A stretch of 64,000 nucleotides of DNA, from the NCBI GenBank assembly GCA_014607495.2, contig CP053175.1, forward strand, positions 7,440,001 through 7,504,000. The letters run 5' to 3'. The notes beneath the pieces were generated by a model. That model made no database searches. It was given only the letters and a program-made list of their open reading frames with translations, and was not told the origin of the DNA. Position numbers and translations under genes: made by a program. The number at the start of each line of letters is the position of its first letter. Within the stretch, counting starts at the first letter, position 1. This stretch comes from Carposina sasakii. Lineage: Eukaryota > Arthropoda > Insecta > Lepidoptera > Carposinidae. This document shows positions 12,466-24,336 of this stretch, in pieces.

Positions 12466-13011
12466 ATGTTAAACCTACAAAAGGACCCATTAAAGTTATA
12501 TGTTCAAGATATATTTCGCGCAAAACGAACAAAAGAAAACAAATACGTCTACGAACTTTTCGGACTAACTTTCAAAAACATAAAAATCCACGGTTGCGTA
12601 ACCTCAGTTTATAATAAAACGGGACACTCGACGAACTTAGAACTCAGTGACCCGACAGGATCCGTCCAAATATACTATGACAGTAGGAAGAATAACCTAA
12701 ACATAAGCACTGAAACCATGAAGGACCTTTTTTCTAGTTACACCGAAATATCTAGATGTGGCGACGAAAATATTCACACAATGACTACATTAATGAATGC
12801 TCTAGCTGACAAAAAGCAAAACCCCATGCCATTCGAAGAAGGTTCCTATTTGAGCATTGTCGGTGATATATTTGTAGATGATGTTAGAAACATTAGAATG
12901 GTCTCCGCATATGAATTCAAACTTACTACAATGGACTATCAATTAATATGGCTGGAGGAACTCAAGTATTTGTATGAAAAGTTCTATTTATGGGAAAAGA
13001 AACCTATTTGA
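12466..13011 (+). CDS. STN1-like OB-fold protein (putative CST telomere-capping subunit)
   Basis: Intronless, 181 residues. The pattern fits the N-terminal OB-fold of STN1 (OBFC1): the opening helix and strand LKLYVQDIF, a strand with IHGCVTSV, a strand pair ending LSDPTGSVQIYY, then GSYLSIVGDIF and a final helix near 159-175 with LEELKYLYEKFY. STN1 binds single-stranded telomeric DNA with CTC1 and TEN1 and helps DNA polymerase alpha fill in the C-strand. The start is supported by an in-frame TAA at 12445-12447. There is no C-terminal winged-helix domain, so the protein is about half the usual length of vertebrate STN1. RPA2-like or another OB-fold protein is the alternative. It has no neighbours of related function. 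Confidence 0.65.
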   Translation: MLNLQKDPLKLYVQDIFRAKRTKENKYVYELFGLTFKNIKIHGCVTSVYNKTGHSTNLELSDPTGSVQIYYDSRKNNLNISTETMKDLFSSYTEISRCGDENIHTMTTLMNALADKKQNPMPFEEGSYLSIVGDIFVDDVRNIRMVSAYEFKLTTMDYQLIWLEELKYLYEKFYLWEKKPI

Positions 13012-15934
13012 CTAATAAGTAAATATTTTATTTGTAACTTGTATTTTTATTGTGAATGTTACTTAACTATTTTTCTAAAACCTTACATATGCTTATTTTT
13101 CACATGTTATGCCCATATTATATCTTAACATCAAGTATGTAAGTATTAGTTTTCATGTAGGTACATACTATTTAATTAATAGTATAACAGTAGTACATAA
13201 AACTGAACTTGTCACAAAAAGAGAGTATGCATTGATTGTATGTAGTGGTATTTATATGTATGGTAATTTGGCTCTGTCATAGAGATGGGTCGGATTAGGT
13301 AAAAACCGTACATAACCCACCTAATACTAATATTTAAAAATACTTAATCCACATACCTGTTCCTAATACTTATGCAGTATGGCCATAGATAACAGAAACA
13401 CAGGAGATGGGCCGCTAAGCGCACTTAGTTTGAGTTCTGATGTAAGCGGCTATAAGCCACACTTACATTGACATCTAAATAATAACACAAATTACACCCA
13501 ACATTGATAAATCTCTGACACTCACACATTTAAGGCGGTACTCTCATTGGCGCGCACACATTGCTATCTACTGTGTAAGTACGCGCCTCAGTATAGCAAA
13601 TACATTCAACAAATTTCACACGTACGCTAGTGATTGACTGTCGATAAATTTGTTATCGAGCACTTGCGTTGTTGCACATCGCGAACAATTTAGGCTTTAG
13701 TAGCTGGTCACAATACAATTTTAAACATGTTTTTACTTAGCTTCATCTTAAAATCAACCTACTTTTTTCTACTTCGCGTTGTCCGATTGAGCTTAGATTT
13801 TGAGTTGCATCACAGTCACAAAAGTATGAGGTCACAAATAAAAGGTTATTTTTCTTGAAGGGATAAAGAATAAAGTAAATTCATAGCGGAGTCTTAATAA
13901 ATTAGTATGGTATGTAAATGTTCGATGGAAATAAAAACTATAATAATATGCTTATTGGTAGTCATTTATTATCTACATTTTTATAACCATTATTAAACGG
14001 GCAATCAATGTTGGGGTACCCCATTACGTCTCCTAAATTAGTAAATAATAGTATTTCCTAATTTTAAATGACATAAAGTCATAAATATGTCCTAAGTATC
14101 ACTACATAGTATAAACAACCTCGCTTCCCGTTATCTGTCTGTCTGTCCCTATGTATGCTTAGTTCTTTAAAACTACGCAACAGATATTATAATTTTAAAA
14201 AATATTTATTAATAAGAAACACAAAAATAAAGAAAGTTGACTTTGCACACATCTACATTAATTTAGGTACTTTGTTACACTAATAATAATAAGTAATTCA
14301 CCATTGTTTTTACATAAACATAATATTTTTTAAACTCTCAAAATTATCTACTTAACATTAGTTATTACTCGTAGGTACTATTCGCGGCAACGTGACGTAT
14401 CGACAACAAGAAATGACAGGTACAACTCTATGTCAAAGCGCTTAGCAGCGGCCGTGCGCGGGAGCGGCCGATTCAATATGCGCAATTATCATCACTCGGT
14501 CAAACTGATTTCAACACCAGGCACGCTACACTTAGCGAGCAATGTATTAGGTTCAATCGTTAGGTTACATATGTCACTCAGTGAAAATTATTTTAACGAA
14601 ATAAAATGAAATTTGGGTATAAATGCTAGAAAACAAAATTGTTATTGTACTTACCTATGAAAAGTGACCCCTTCAAGTTTATGGTCACTTCGATTCTTGC
14701 ACACAACCACTGAACAAGCAGGCATTATAAAAAACACTCCCGTGTGACGCGTTAGGCAATCAAGTCCCGACTGATTGCGTTTTCGCGATGTTTGCCTATT
14801 TTGTTCATAGTTCAATTACACCGCCCACGCCCCCACGGCCACTCTATAGGTCTCTGTGAGTATGGCCCTTCCATTACTAATCCAAATACCTGTTCCTAAT
14901 ATTTATGCAGTATGGCCGTTCCATTACTATTACGTATTAGATAACCTTACGGTTGATTTCTCTTAATGAGATAATGGGGGTGGTGAAAAGGGAAGCGCTT
15001 CCGGCCCCGCCGGGCCACTAATAGTTGTTTGGCCTATGTATATATTCCATTTTGAGAAACTTTGATATCGCGTTCTAGGATTTCGTATTTAGCTGGAACG
15101 GTTCGGGTGTAATTTTCTTGTGAAAATCAAAATTTATTTGTAAATGGCTTGCATGTGTCCGTAAAGTGATGTTTTCTGGTAGATAAGTTATATTTTGGTT
15201 ACTTGTGATGTGAATCTAGTGCGTGTGCATGGTTTTATACGCAGGTAAGCCGAGTAAAACTTTAGCCGGATTACGATCTCTTCATGGGCGCATGTAAGTT
15301 GTTTCTGCAATAATTTTTTATTTTGACTAACTTTACACTTGTTCTTGAGGATTTTCCCGACGTTTCCATTCATCACCATCATCATTATCATCCCATAAAT
15401 TCAGAAATCATTTACTAAAGACAATGGCTGTATGGGCTTAGTTCCCTTGCCTTTCCTTTCTTTCGGATAAACTAAACAAAAAAAAAAACTCTTCATGGGC
15501 GCATGTAAGTTGTTTCTGCAATAATTTTTTATTTTGACTAACTTTACACTTGTTCTTGAGGATTTTCCCGACGTTTCCATTCATCACCATCATCATTATC
15601 ATCCCATAAATTCAGGAATCATTTACTAAAGAAAATGGCTGTATGGGCTTAGTTCCCCTTGCCTTTCCTTCGGGATAAACTAAACAAAAAAAAAAGGAAT
15701 AATTGTGTTCTTTTATAATTAAGAGTATTTATTCTAATAAGGCTTAGTCCCTTTTATTTAATACTCGTGTTTTAAAGTAAGTTTATTAATATTCGAAATA
15801 GCACATAGTGATTATTATATTCCGTTGATAATTTTAAGTGTACCTACCATATACATTTTTTGAGGTTATAATTAATATAGTGTTCATTAATGGTTTTCGT
15901 TGTAAATTTACTAGGAATTTTACTTTTCTACAGC
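13012..15934. other. Intergenic region with a possible 1.47-kb insertion and poly(A)-tailed repeats
   Basis: No coding gene was recognised. A 38-bp direct repeat (13347-13384 and 14880-14917) brackets a relatively CpG-rich segment at 13385-14858, which may be an inserted element. A poly(A)-ended repeat and its partial duplicate fill about 15080-15694. The glyoxalase promoter and a non-coding first exon presumably lie here, because a 3' splice acceptor stands directly before the start codon at 15935. Confidence 0.5.
15080..15694 (+). repeat. Poly(A)-tailed repeat with a tandem copy of its 3' half
   Basis: The first unit ends at about 15488 in an A-run after ggataaactaaac. The segment 15278-15488, beginning ctcttcatgggcgcatg, is then repeated almost exactly at 15489-15694 with its own A-run. 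Longer copies of the family are at 55493-55889 and 56697-57101, and a 5' piece is at about 23570-23790. The A-tails point to target-primed retrotransposition, i.e. a SINE or a LINE 3' end. Confidence 0.7.
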
Positions 15935-18900
15935 ATGGCGTCTCCTCCAATTACTCCTAATGAGATTGAGGCTCTATGTCAAACGCCTGATCCGTCTACG
16001 AAGGTAACACCCTTAGACGTTTTTCTTAGATTTTTATCTATACTATCGAATGCCCATGACTTTGTACGCGTTAAATTTACACGTCCTCGGGTAATTATAC
16101 ATAGAATGCCTACACCATACAAAGAACATTCCCTACAAGTTTCAGATCTCTGAGATCAGCGGTTTAGTTTGTATGTTGATAGTAATGAGTGCATTTCATC
16201 AAATAGTTCCTCTGAATGATGGTAATAGTTACTATTACTGTCATAGCTTTAATATTACTGAGTATTAAACAATAATAATTTAGAACAAAGAATTGCAGAT
16301 TACCATATAATTTTAAGCTTTAACTATACATATATATGACGTGTATGTACTTACCTCATTTTATTTAGAAATAGAAAGAATCCGAAAGAATTAAATCAGG
16401 TTTTTTATGAGGTACAGTTTTGTGTATTATTATCATTATTAGTTCCTAAAGAGTTTTCTGCTCAATTCAATAGTACCTACTCTGTATAAAGTTTTCACTA
16501 TAAAAAACCTAAAGAAACTGATTTTGCAAACACAAAACTGAACTTTTTAGTAGTAGGATACATCAATATGGAAAAAGTCAAACTTCACTCATATCTTACA
16601 AGTATGAGTGTTCTATGGTTTACATACAATGCTTCTTCGAAAGTAAGATTTCTATCTTTAAAAAAAAAGGGGTATAATGCATGGCAAGTTTTTTGTACTT
16701 ACCCTTTTTTGTATTTATATTTATTTACTACAAAATGTTTAGATTCTAAATGTTGTTAGAAGTGTTAGTTAAGAAAAAACAGTTTTTAAATTTTAGTTTA
16801 TTTCAATTGTGGTTTGCATAAAAACCAGAATACTTAATTTTCCCTGCCCGGGATAAAACAGCTGTTCCTAGAGACGTAAAACTTGGAGGGTGTGTAAGTA
16901 TAAAGATTTTCCAAAATACTTATGGGAACAGGAGGGGAAGCACAAACCTCTCGATAGTCCGTAATGCTATCGTCCAACTGTCAAATCACATAGATTTTGC
17001 TAGCGCATCGCTAACCCACAGAAATAATGGAATTTGCAAAATTTATGCAGTTAAAGGGGGTATTAGTTAAAATAATATGTTTAAAACCTATTTGGAATGA
17101 CATGGAAACATTTCCCAATGTCTGATTGGTAGATTGAGTATTTGTGCTTGTAAAGCGGCGGTAGGCTCAACCTTTACCACCTGGCATAATAAGTGTGATT
17201 ATTATAATAATAAATATGGATATGTATTTATGTATGTAAGCAATAATTTTTATCAGCTCACATTCTATCAAGTTTCTATTTCAAACCCTCAAACATTCAA
17301 AATACTTTACCTTATTTGCACAAAATAAGGTGAAGTTGGTGTACCCTCTGTAACACTATCCCATTGTAAGTTTTCCCTTATTGTGTGTAACATAATACTG
17401 TTGCCATTGAGTCAAATGATATTATAAGTATGTATGTAGGTACCTGGTTTAGTTCTACTTAACATAATACAGTTTTTTATTATTTTTCCATTATTTTATC
17501 AAGTAGGTATTGGCTTTAGTTAATTCTATAGGTTGGTCAATTTTTATACGGGCATACTGTACAAGTCAGTAGAGGGATAAGAGGGTCTTAGTGTTTTGTA
17601 GGTGATGGGCTGACCACCTGTCACTACTATCCGAACTTGTACATCTCAACTATACCTTCAAAATTGGTCAGAAGTGGCACCATGTGGTTCTATCGGCCCT
17701 TGGTGCTCTGCCTACCCCGTAAGGGATAAAGGCGTGATTATTTATTTTATTATTTTCATGACACACAAACAGTACTATTACACAAATATATGTATGTACC
17801 TTAGAATCATGGTCTGAAGTCGGCATATCAATATTTGCCTGGGTGTCACCTTCACCCTGTATGTACATATATTCTCCCCCAGGACTTCATGTTTCAACAA
17901 ACAATGTACCGCATAAAGGACCCTAGAAAATCTCTGCCATTCTACACTGGAGTACTCGGTATGACCCTGCTGAAGCAATACCACTTCTCCGAAATGAAAT
18001 TCTCGCTGTTCTTCCTTGGCTATGAGGATCCAGCTGATATTCCACAGGATGAAGTAGCTAGGAGTACATGGGCTACCACCAGAAAGGCCACTTTGGAGTT
18101 GACTTAGTAAGTCGTTTTATAAAAAAATAACTTTGTTTCTCTTTTAAAAATTGAAATATTAGCAGCATTTGTGTGATGCTGTGGGGATGTGGGGTTTCAC
18201 TAGAATACACCGGCTGCATCTCCTTCCGAGCATGTTATAGGAGTCGACTATGGAACTCTTATTTCCCGTTCCCGAGATAATTTCGGGAATCAAAGTTACT
18301 GTCTACCGGCTACCCGTTCAGCTATATACCGGTGAAAGTTCCGTTAAAATCGGTGCAGATTAGCCTGAGCACACAGACAGACAGAATAAAAACAAAAAAA
18401 TATACTATTATTTCGATGTAATCTGCGTCTTCACAATTTGCTGACCAATCTAACCGACAATTTCCAGTAACTGGGGCACCGAGAGCGACGATTCGACCTA
18501 CCACAACGGCAACTCCGACCCGCGCGGCTTCGGCCATATTGGTATACTGGTTAACGATGTGGAGGCAGCTTGTGCCAGGTTGGTATTATTTTTTTAGGGT
18601 TCCATAACTCGAAAGGAACCCTTATTGATACAACGTCCCACAAACGGGGATCACTCTGTTGTCCGTCCGTCCCGTATGTCTGTCTGTCAAAACCCCTCTT
18701 TGTCAGAAATTCGTGGAGGTAAGCTGAATATTTATAATTTATATGAAATATTCAGGTCTACCGTCCCTTAGAGCTGTTAATTTTCCAAATACAAATCGTT
18801 TATTTGCTAAGAATAGGTACAAGTAAGGTCTTAAATAATATTACCAATAGTTCTTACTATTCCGCTTAAATACATTAGCATGCAAAACATTTTTTCAAAA

Positions 18901-20011
18901 ATTCACTCACGCTGTAGAAATATCAATAGAGCCTACCTTAAATTTATTTGGAATTTTATTATATATTTTCATGCACATGAAGTAACAGCTTTTTTTACAT
19001 AGTGATGTTTTTGGACAGTTTCGACACTGGCGAGGGAATTAAAACCTACAGGGTACTTCTCGTGAATTCAAAATCTTGAAATTTGTTACGAGGCAACTTC
19101 TCATAGCACAGATAAGGGAGATATTGCGAAAAGCGTATTTTTAGTTACATCATAATATAATAAGACAGGTTTGCACGGAACCCTCGGTACGCGAGTCCGA
19201 CTCGCACTTGATCGGTTTAATTAGTCGAATACACATGAATGGAAGGAATGATTTTAACCAAAATAAATATTATTAATTCGAATGAAAATATAGATGATCA
19301 TAAATAAGATAAAACACTAGCAGAACTCCCTGTTCTAATCTAACGCATAGATTTAATTTGGTGGTTTAATTTCAATTCTTGCGAATCATGAAAAATCATT
19401 CGAATGGTGCAATTTAATTCCCATGATTAACATTTCGAATAGGATGTTTGTCCAGCTGATTTAATTAATGTACTGTACCTATACAGGGTGTTTTTTCGTT
19501 GCCACCCTTAACGAAGGGTACGTACTCTATACATGAAATAAAGTAAGTTTATGCAAAAAAAAATGTTGGAAAACGATCTAAATTTTTATGAAAAAAAATT
19601 TGTATTAACTACTTGATCGGGCTAAATTTATAGTTTCCAGTGTTTATGCTAGTTTTTTCATTGACAGATATTAATTATTTCCCGTGAAAAAATCTTGCTA
19701 CGCGCGTCTATGTGCATTTATGCAGAAAAACGCAGTCTATTTACTCAACTTTGTAACCTAATATCTTGGGAACCAGACACTTCCCAGGTATGCTTCCATG
19801 GAGAAAAATGATCGTGACGATGAGGAGATTCCGTGATTTTCGGGAACGTTGACGACCAAAAATCACTCTGTATATTTATTTCATTTCCAGGTTCGAAGAG
19901 CAAGGAGTCAAATTCGTGAAAAAGCCCCAGGACGGTAAGATGAAGGGACTAGCCTTCATACAGGATCCTGATGGCTATTGGATCGAGATCTTTCAGGCTA
20001 AAGTCATCTAA
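15935..20011 (+). CDS. GLO1: Glyoxalase I (lactoylglutathione lyase)
   Basis: This enzyme converts the hemithioacetal of methylglyoxal and glutathione to S-lactoylglutathione in the cytosol, detoxifying methylglyoxal. Coding exons are 15935-16003, 17883-18106, 18468-18578 and 19891-20011, giving 174 residues across GT-AG introns. It aligns end to end with animal GLO1, from the DPSTKDF block at the first junction to [17 protein letters not shown]. The four metal ligands are present as Q29, E95, H121 and E167. An ATG at 15890 is in frame, but tttctacag directly precedes ATG 15935, so 15890 is more likely in a 5' UTR intron. Intron 1 holds a SINE-like repeat (17547) and intron 3 a ggttccataactcg-type repeat and a MITE. 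AATAAA follows 28 nt after the stop. The gene appears intact. Confidence 0.95.
17547..17743 (-). repeat. SINE-like repeat (cacgcctttatccc family) in GLO1 intron 1
   Basis: Reverse-strand copy of the repeat at 6909-7105; it ends about 140 bp before exon 2. Confidence 0.7.
18180..18320. repeat. Interspersed repeat in GLO1 intron 2
   Basis: Contains ttcactagaatacaccggct; same family as 3301-3510 and 30858-31060. Confidence 0.55.
18592..19225 (+). repeat. Interspersed repeat in GLO1 intron 3
   Basis: Begins agggttccataactcgaaag, includes tgtctgtctgtc, and closes with ggaaccctcggtacgcgagt followed by cgcacttgatcgg. From memory this pattern is common in Lepidoptera. No coding content was seen. 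Confidence 0.5.
19484..19870. mobile_element. Divergent CAGGGTGT MITE in GLO1 intron 3
   Basis: Left end cagggtgttttttcgttgcc, right end accaaaaatcactctg, with TA on both sides. Interior strings such as tatcttggga and atgatcgtgacgat match the family at 5047, 22382 and 45925. It ends only 20 bp before exon 4. Confidence 0.6.
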
Positions 20012-20038
20012 GCCAACTAGCCAAGCCATGGAAATCTA

Positions 20039-20044
20039 AATAAA
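20039..20044 (+). promoter_or_regulatory. Poly(A) signal of GLO1
   Basis: AATAAA 28 nt downstream of the GLO1 stop codon. Confidence 0.6.
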
Positions 20045-21322
20045 TAGGTAGGTAACTAGAATTAGCGTGACTTTTGTGTTTGTGCTTGAAAAGCGACGGT
20101 AGGCTTACCCATGTGGGTATAATTAAACAGAAAGGCAGCTAGAATCAGCTTTGTGTTTGTGCTCAAAAGCGGTAGTAGGCTCACACAATCCACATAGGAT
20201 TTATTCTGGAAGGTGAACCTAAAGTTGGCAATTTTTTTGTATTACCCTAATTATTTATTTTGATTTCTATGGTAAATAAGTTAACACTCATACAGGGTGT
20301 AAATGACGACCAGGCAAATAATGTTATAATATGTATTGAACAAGTACCATTATGTAGAGTTAGCAGTGTTTTTGTCGAAAATGCATTTAGTATGTATATT
20401 AATATTAAATTTTATATGGCATTTAGTAATATTGTATGCAAAATATAGCATGCCTTATATATTTAAGGAAAGACAGGGCATAGTTAGTGTTTTATTTTTT
20501 ATAAGAAAAATAATCACTTATGGCAATTGAACATATTTTTTTCTACATATTTATTAGGGCAGATTTTTAAATAGGCAGTTTTAATTTATGAATAAATGCT
20601 GTCTTTCTTTAAAACTTGATAAAGATAGAGACAGCCATAAACGTACCTATAAAGAATAACGGACAGAGTGTTGTCAATACACAGAGTGAGGCATTCATAG
20701 TAAGCTCGGTAACGATATTCCATAGAGTAGGGATGTGTATTGACGCGTTATCCACCCACACATACAAACCACAGTAAGCTCGGCGCCTACTAGAAAATAC
20801 GCGCAACGCGCCGCCATTACGGTGCTTCAATCTGTGCATTGACAGCATTACGTCCGTTGTCCTTTAACGTTCATGGAGACAGCATCAACTGTAACCTTTA
20901 GATATACATAAGTTAAAAATCAGCCCTTATTCTTGTATGATTATTTTCATTCTGTACGATTAACCACAGTATCATTGATTTATTGAGTGAAAGTGATACA
21001 TACGCAAAATTATATATAATGTGATAAAGCAAACTGGTCCCAGATTTTTTCAGTTGTGTCATTGTAGCCAAAATTTTTCTATAATTTATTTTGATATAAG
21101 TGTTTTTGATAGAACTTCACTAATTATAATATTATTTAAGTATTATATGTATATTAAATTGAATCATTTGTTATATTTGGTAAGCCTCCGTTTTGATATT
21201 ATAATTTAATCAAACAATTATTTGTTATATTATAATATAATATAATAATATTTATTATAATATAATATAATATGTCTTTGCAATATTAGCTTTTTATAGT
21301 ACCAATAGGTAAACCTTATCTA

Positions 21323-21538
21323 CTAGGTGTAACAAAAAGGGGTACGTTAAGCTAATAGCTATGAATTACTCGCTTTTAAGGTCCTTTCCACAAAAATTTT
21401 ACTCAAATGCAATTATTTCTTTTTTGAAGATCACCTGAAGGTGGAGGTATGTCTAAATCTAATTTTTATGGACAGGTTCTCTTAGTGGGTTATTTTTAAG
21501 TAGCATTTTTCTAAGCATACCCCTTGTGTCACACCCTG
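21323..21538. mobile_element. Palindromic CAGGGTGT MITE, copy 2
   Basis: Divergent copy of the family at 2300-2558, with ends ctaggtgtaacaaaaagg and cttgtgtcacaccctg. Confidence 0.65.
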
Positions 21539-21755
21539 CGAATTATTTGTTTAAAAAAAGTTTTACTTGTGAATATTCTTTTTAATTTTTGTTACTATCA
21601 AGTAAGATTATCCATTTTTTTTTAAATATACGTAATGTTGATTAAAAGTGCAATTATATCACTTGATTACAAGTGTAGAGTGTGATAATGTTCACAGAAA
21701 ATAAAATATTTGATATTGACTTGTTACTTATGTATTTTATTAGAAACTTCGCAGC

Positions 21756-21903
21756 TTTCATACTATAGGGGCACATCTAGAAAATTTTGTGATTTCGAGT
21801 TTTTATAATATATCGGCACAAAATCCATACGCAAACATCTAAATCGCATTTTCCCAATAACTATTTTTTTCGAGTTGTGCCCCTATGTTGTGAAAGCTGC
21901 GAC
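21756..21903. mobile_element. Small MITE with inverted ends
   Basis: Left end gcagctttcatactataggg and right end cctatgttgtgaaagctgc are inverted repeats of about 25 bp around an AT-rich centre. No other copy was noticed in the window. Confidence 0.55.
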
Positions 21904-22145
21904 TGATTCCATAAGGCTGATTTTTCCTATGGTCAAAAGTTTATCAGAAGGATAAATTAGATTCTGTCTTTCTCTAACACTTGATTTAGATAGAGACAGC
22001 ATCAACTTTATTCTTCGGATAGGCTATCTGATTATTAGAGAAATCCGGCCCAAAAACTAACAATAGGGTAGTTGACTGGTTGAATATTAATGAAATTTTA
22101 TGCTTATCAGAATATATCATCAAAATCATACCTATATGTAAAATT

Positions 22146-22809
22146 CATGGAGAAGGTATAAGAGTCGTGTGGCAATCGTGAGGCCATGACGTCACGATAG
22201 GGGCGGAGCTTCAAGGCCAGTGTGTGTAATGCAGTAGCTGTAACCACACGCTTATGCAAGTAGTTTGGCTAGTCACTACAAGGTGGTTTCTATGTTAATG
22301 GGCAGGGCTACAGTGTTAAGATGGTCCCCTCGTCCCATGCTTCACCCTCGCTCAGCTGCACACTATTTTTGTATGAAAATACAGGGTGTTAAAAGACAAT
22401 AATGTTTTTTTAATACCTCGTATTCTTTGTAAGGTTGCGATCATTTTCTTCTATGGAACCAACCCTGGGAAACGACAAAAAAATTATGAAAAAATACTTA
22501 CTGTCATTTTATTGCAAGCAATGTATTCGTTTGATGCGCAAAGTACAAATGTACCCACAAAACTAACATTTTGACATGGTATCTTTGAAAAAATGATTGT
22601 TAACCGATTTCAGATGGATTTATGTAAAAAAATGATAATATTAATGTAACTTTGGACCTCAATATCTTGGAAACCCGTGGTTTCCCAGGGGTGCTTCCAT
22701 AGAAAAAAATTATCGTGATGTTACAAAGAAAGAAGATGTTAAAAGAACAAAGTTGTCTTTTTACACCCAGTATACTTAGCCGCTGCTCCTCTTTTATTTC
22801 TTCTACATG
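22146..22809. mobile_element. Repeat with CATGGAGAAG termini, interrupted by a MITE
   Basis: Second copy of 6041-6548. It is interrupted at 22382-22770 by a CAGGGTGT MITE and also lacks parts of the left arm and interior. Sequence on each side of the MITE matches the intact copy, ending gtatgaaaa on the left and resuming tacttagccgctgct on the right. Confidence 0.75.
22382..22770. mobile_element. CAGGGTGT MITE (second family) nested in another repeat
   Basis: Same family as 5047-5422. TA flanks both ends (22380-22381, 22771-22772). The intact copy of the host repeat has a single TATA where this one has TA-element-TATA. Confidence 0.8.
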
Positions 22810-24315
22810 GTAAATTACAATTGTGCCCTAAGTGTCCAAATGAGGTAGGAATAAGCCTTCAAAGTTAAGTGGGCAAGTCCATTTTTCAAACGTGAAACTA
22901 ATTGAAAATTACAACATCATATTAATCGTATGTCCACTTGCATCATTTACAGCTGCAACTTTTGTTTTGTGACCGTGTTTATAAACGCAACATTTAATAT
23001 AGCTGTAGAACAAAAGTTCTTTTACGCGCATATAAGTTATTGCAAGAGTGACGTCATATCGTGGCAGCCGTTTGTATGGAGCGTTTTTTGGCAAGTCAAA
23101 ATTTTTGAAATTGTTATGGAAAGTTTTTAATAATAATAATAATAATTTTCAAGTTTCAAAGATTTTCTTTCGCAAAGGTTTCTTTTATTTTATGATTTTT
23201 CGATGTAAATACAAATAAAATATTTTTTTCCATTTTCTTTATTAATAATTTTATAATAATAAAACTGTAAACGATCCTATTGTATACTAATAGGTACATC
23301 TATCTATCTAACTATATACATATAATAAAATTGTAACGGATTGATGTTTGTGCACGCTAATCTCAGGAACGGCTGGACCGATTTCGATGCAGTTTTCGGG
23401 AATATATTGTGACAGGTCCCACTTATAGGCTACATTTTATCATACTTACGGCACTTAACATATAGGCTACTTTTTATCCCGGATAATTTTAACATTTTGT
23501 TTTTTCTACAGTCCACGCGTCCACTAGTAGGTACTGAAAACAATAGCATGTGTGGAATTTGCACTGATTATTCGGCGGGAAAAGCTGAAAGGCAGTGGGT
23601 GTGTGCTTTTTTGTTCAAATTAAATAATTTTTCAATGACTTGTATGTATCCGTGAAGTGATGTTTTCTGATATATACCTTATATTTTTATTTGCTTGTGT
23701 GTGCAATGTTAGTTTTGGTGCATGTGCATGGACATACAGCAGTTAAACTGATTAAAACTTTAGTCGGAATTAGATTTCTTCATGGGAATAAGGGATTTTC
23801 TGACAAGTTAAAATTACTGTCAAAAATAGATGGCGTGAGCCAATCTCCTACCCTAGCCTCTCCCCCCTTCACCTACCCCTGTACGTGATCTAGCAGAATT
23901 TCGGGTAGGAGATTTGCTCACGCCTTCTATCCAGGCAATTTGTACTGATTTTTTTACTTAATAGTTGTCAGAAAATCCCTCAATGAGGGATATAAAACGG
24001 ACTAGTGTAATCGTCTCGCCCAAAGAATATACTTTGGTCTCGCCTCGCCTCGGAATGTCGTCTACTAGAGATATTTTATGCTACGTTGATTTAGATGTGT
24101 ATGATATCAACCTGAGATATCAACCGATCAAATTGATTGATTGACACATCAATCATCTTTCACGGAAAGGCAGCCTTTCGATCCGTTCCCGAGTTGATGT
24201 ACCTACTCGTATTGTACCCCGAACTAACTTGATATGTGTTCTTTGACCCTTATTATTACCGAAAGTAAAAGTAAAGGGAGGTTAAAAAACTGAACCCAAT
24301 GTCCTTAAAATTACG

Positions 24316-24321
24316 TTTATT
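24316..24321 (-). promoter_or_regulatory. Poly(A) signal of gene A
   Basis: AATAAA on the reverse strand, 16 nt beyond the gene A stop codon. Confidence 0.6.
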
Positions 24322-24336
24322 TATATTTCAGCACAT

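Larger units (their letters stand above)
20045..24315. other. Intergenic repeat-rich stretch between GLO1 and gene A
   Basis: Holds the MITEs at 21323-21538 and 21756-21903, the interrupted repeat at 22146-22809, a 5' piece of the poly(A)-tailed family (about 23570-23790), an inverted repeat at about 23832-23927, an AT-rich (TATAA)n-like tract near 21227-21270, and a degenerate repeat at about 20590-20880. No gene was recognised. Confidence 0.6.

Noticed and set aside
15188..15391. A reverse ORF conserved with 56812-57012
   Set aside because: Conservation is due to the repeat family itself; the frame has no start context or protein-like composition.
15890..15934. A hydrophobic N-terminal extension of GLO1 (signal peptide?)
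   Set aside because: A strong acceptor (tttctacag) directly precedes ATG 15935 and GLO1 is cytosolic, so the extension is most likely intronic.
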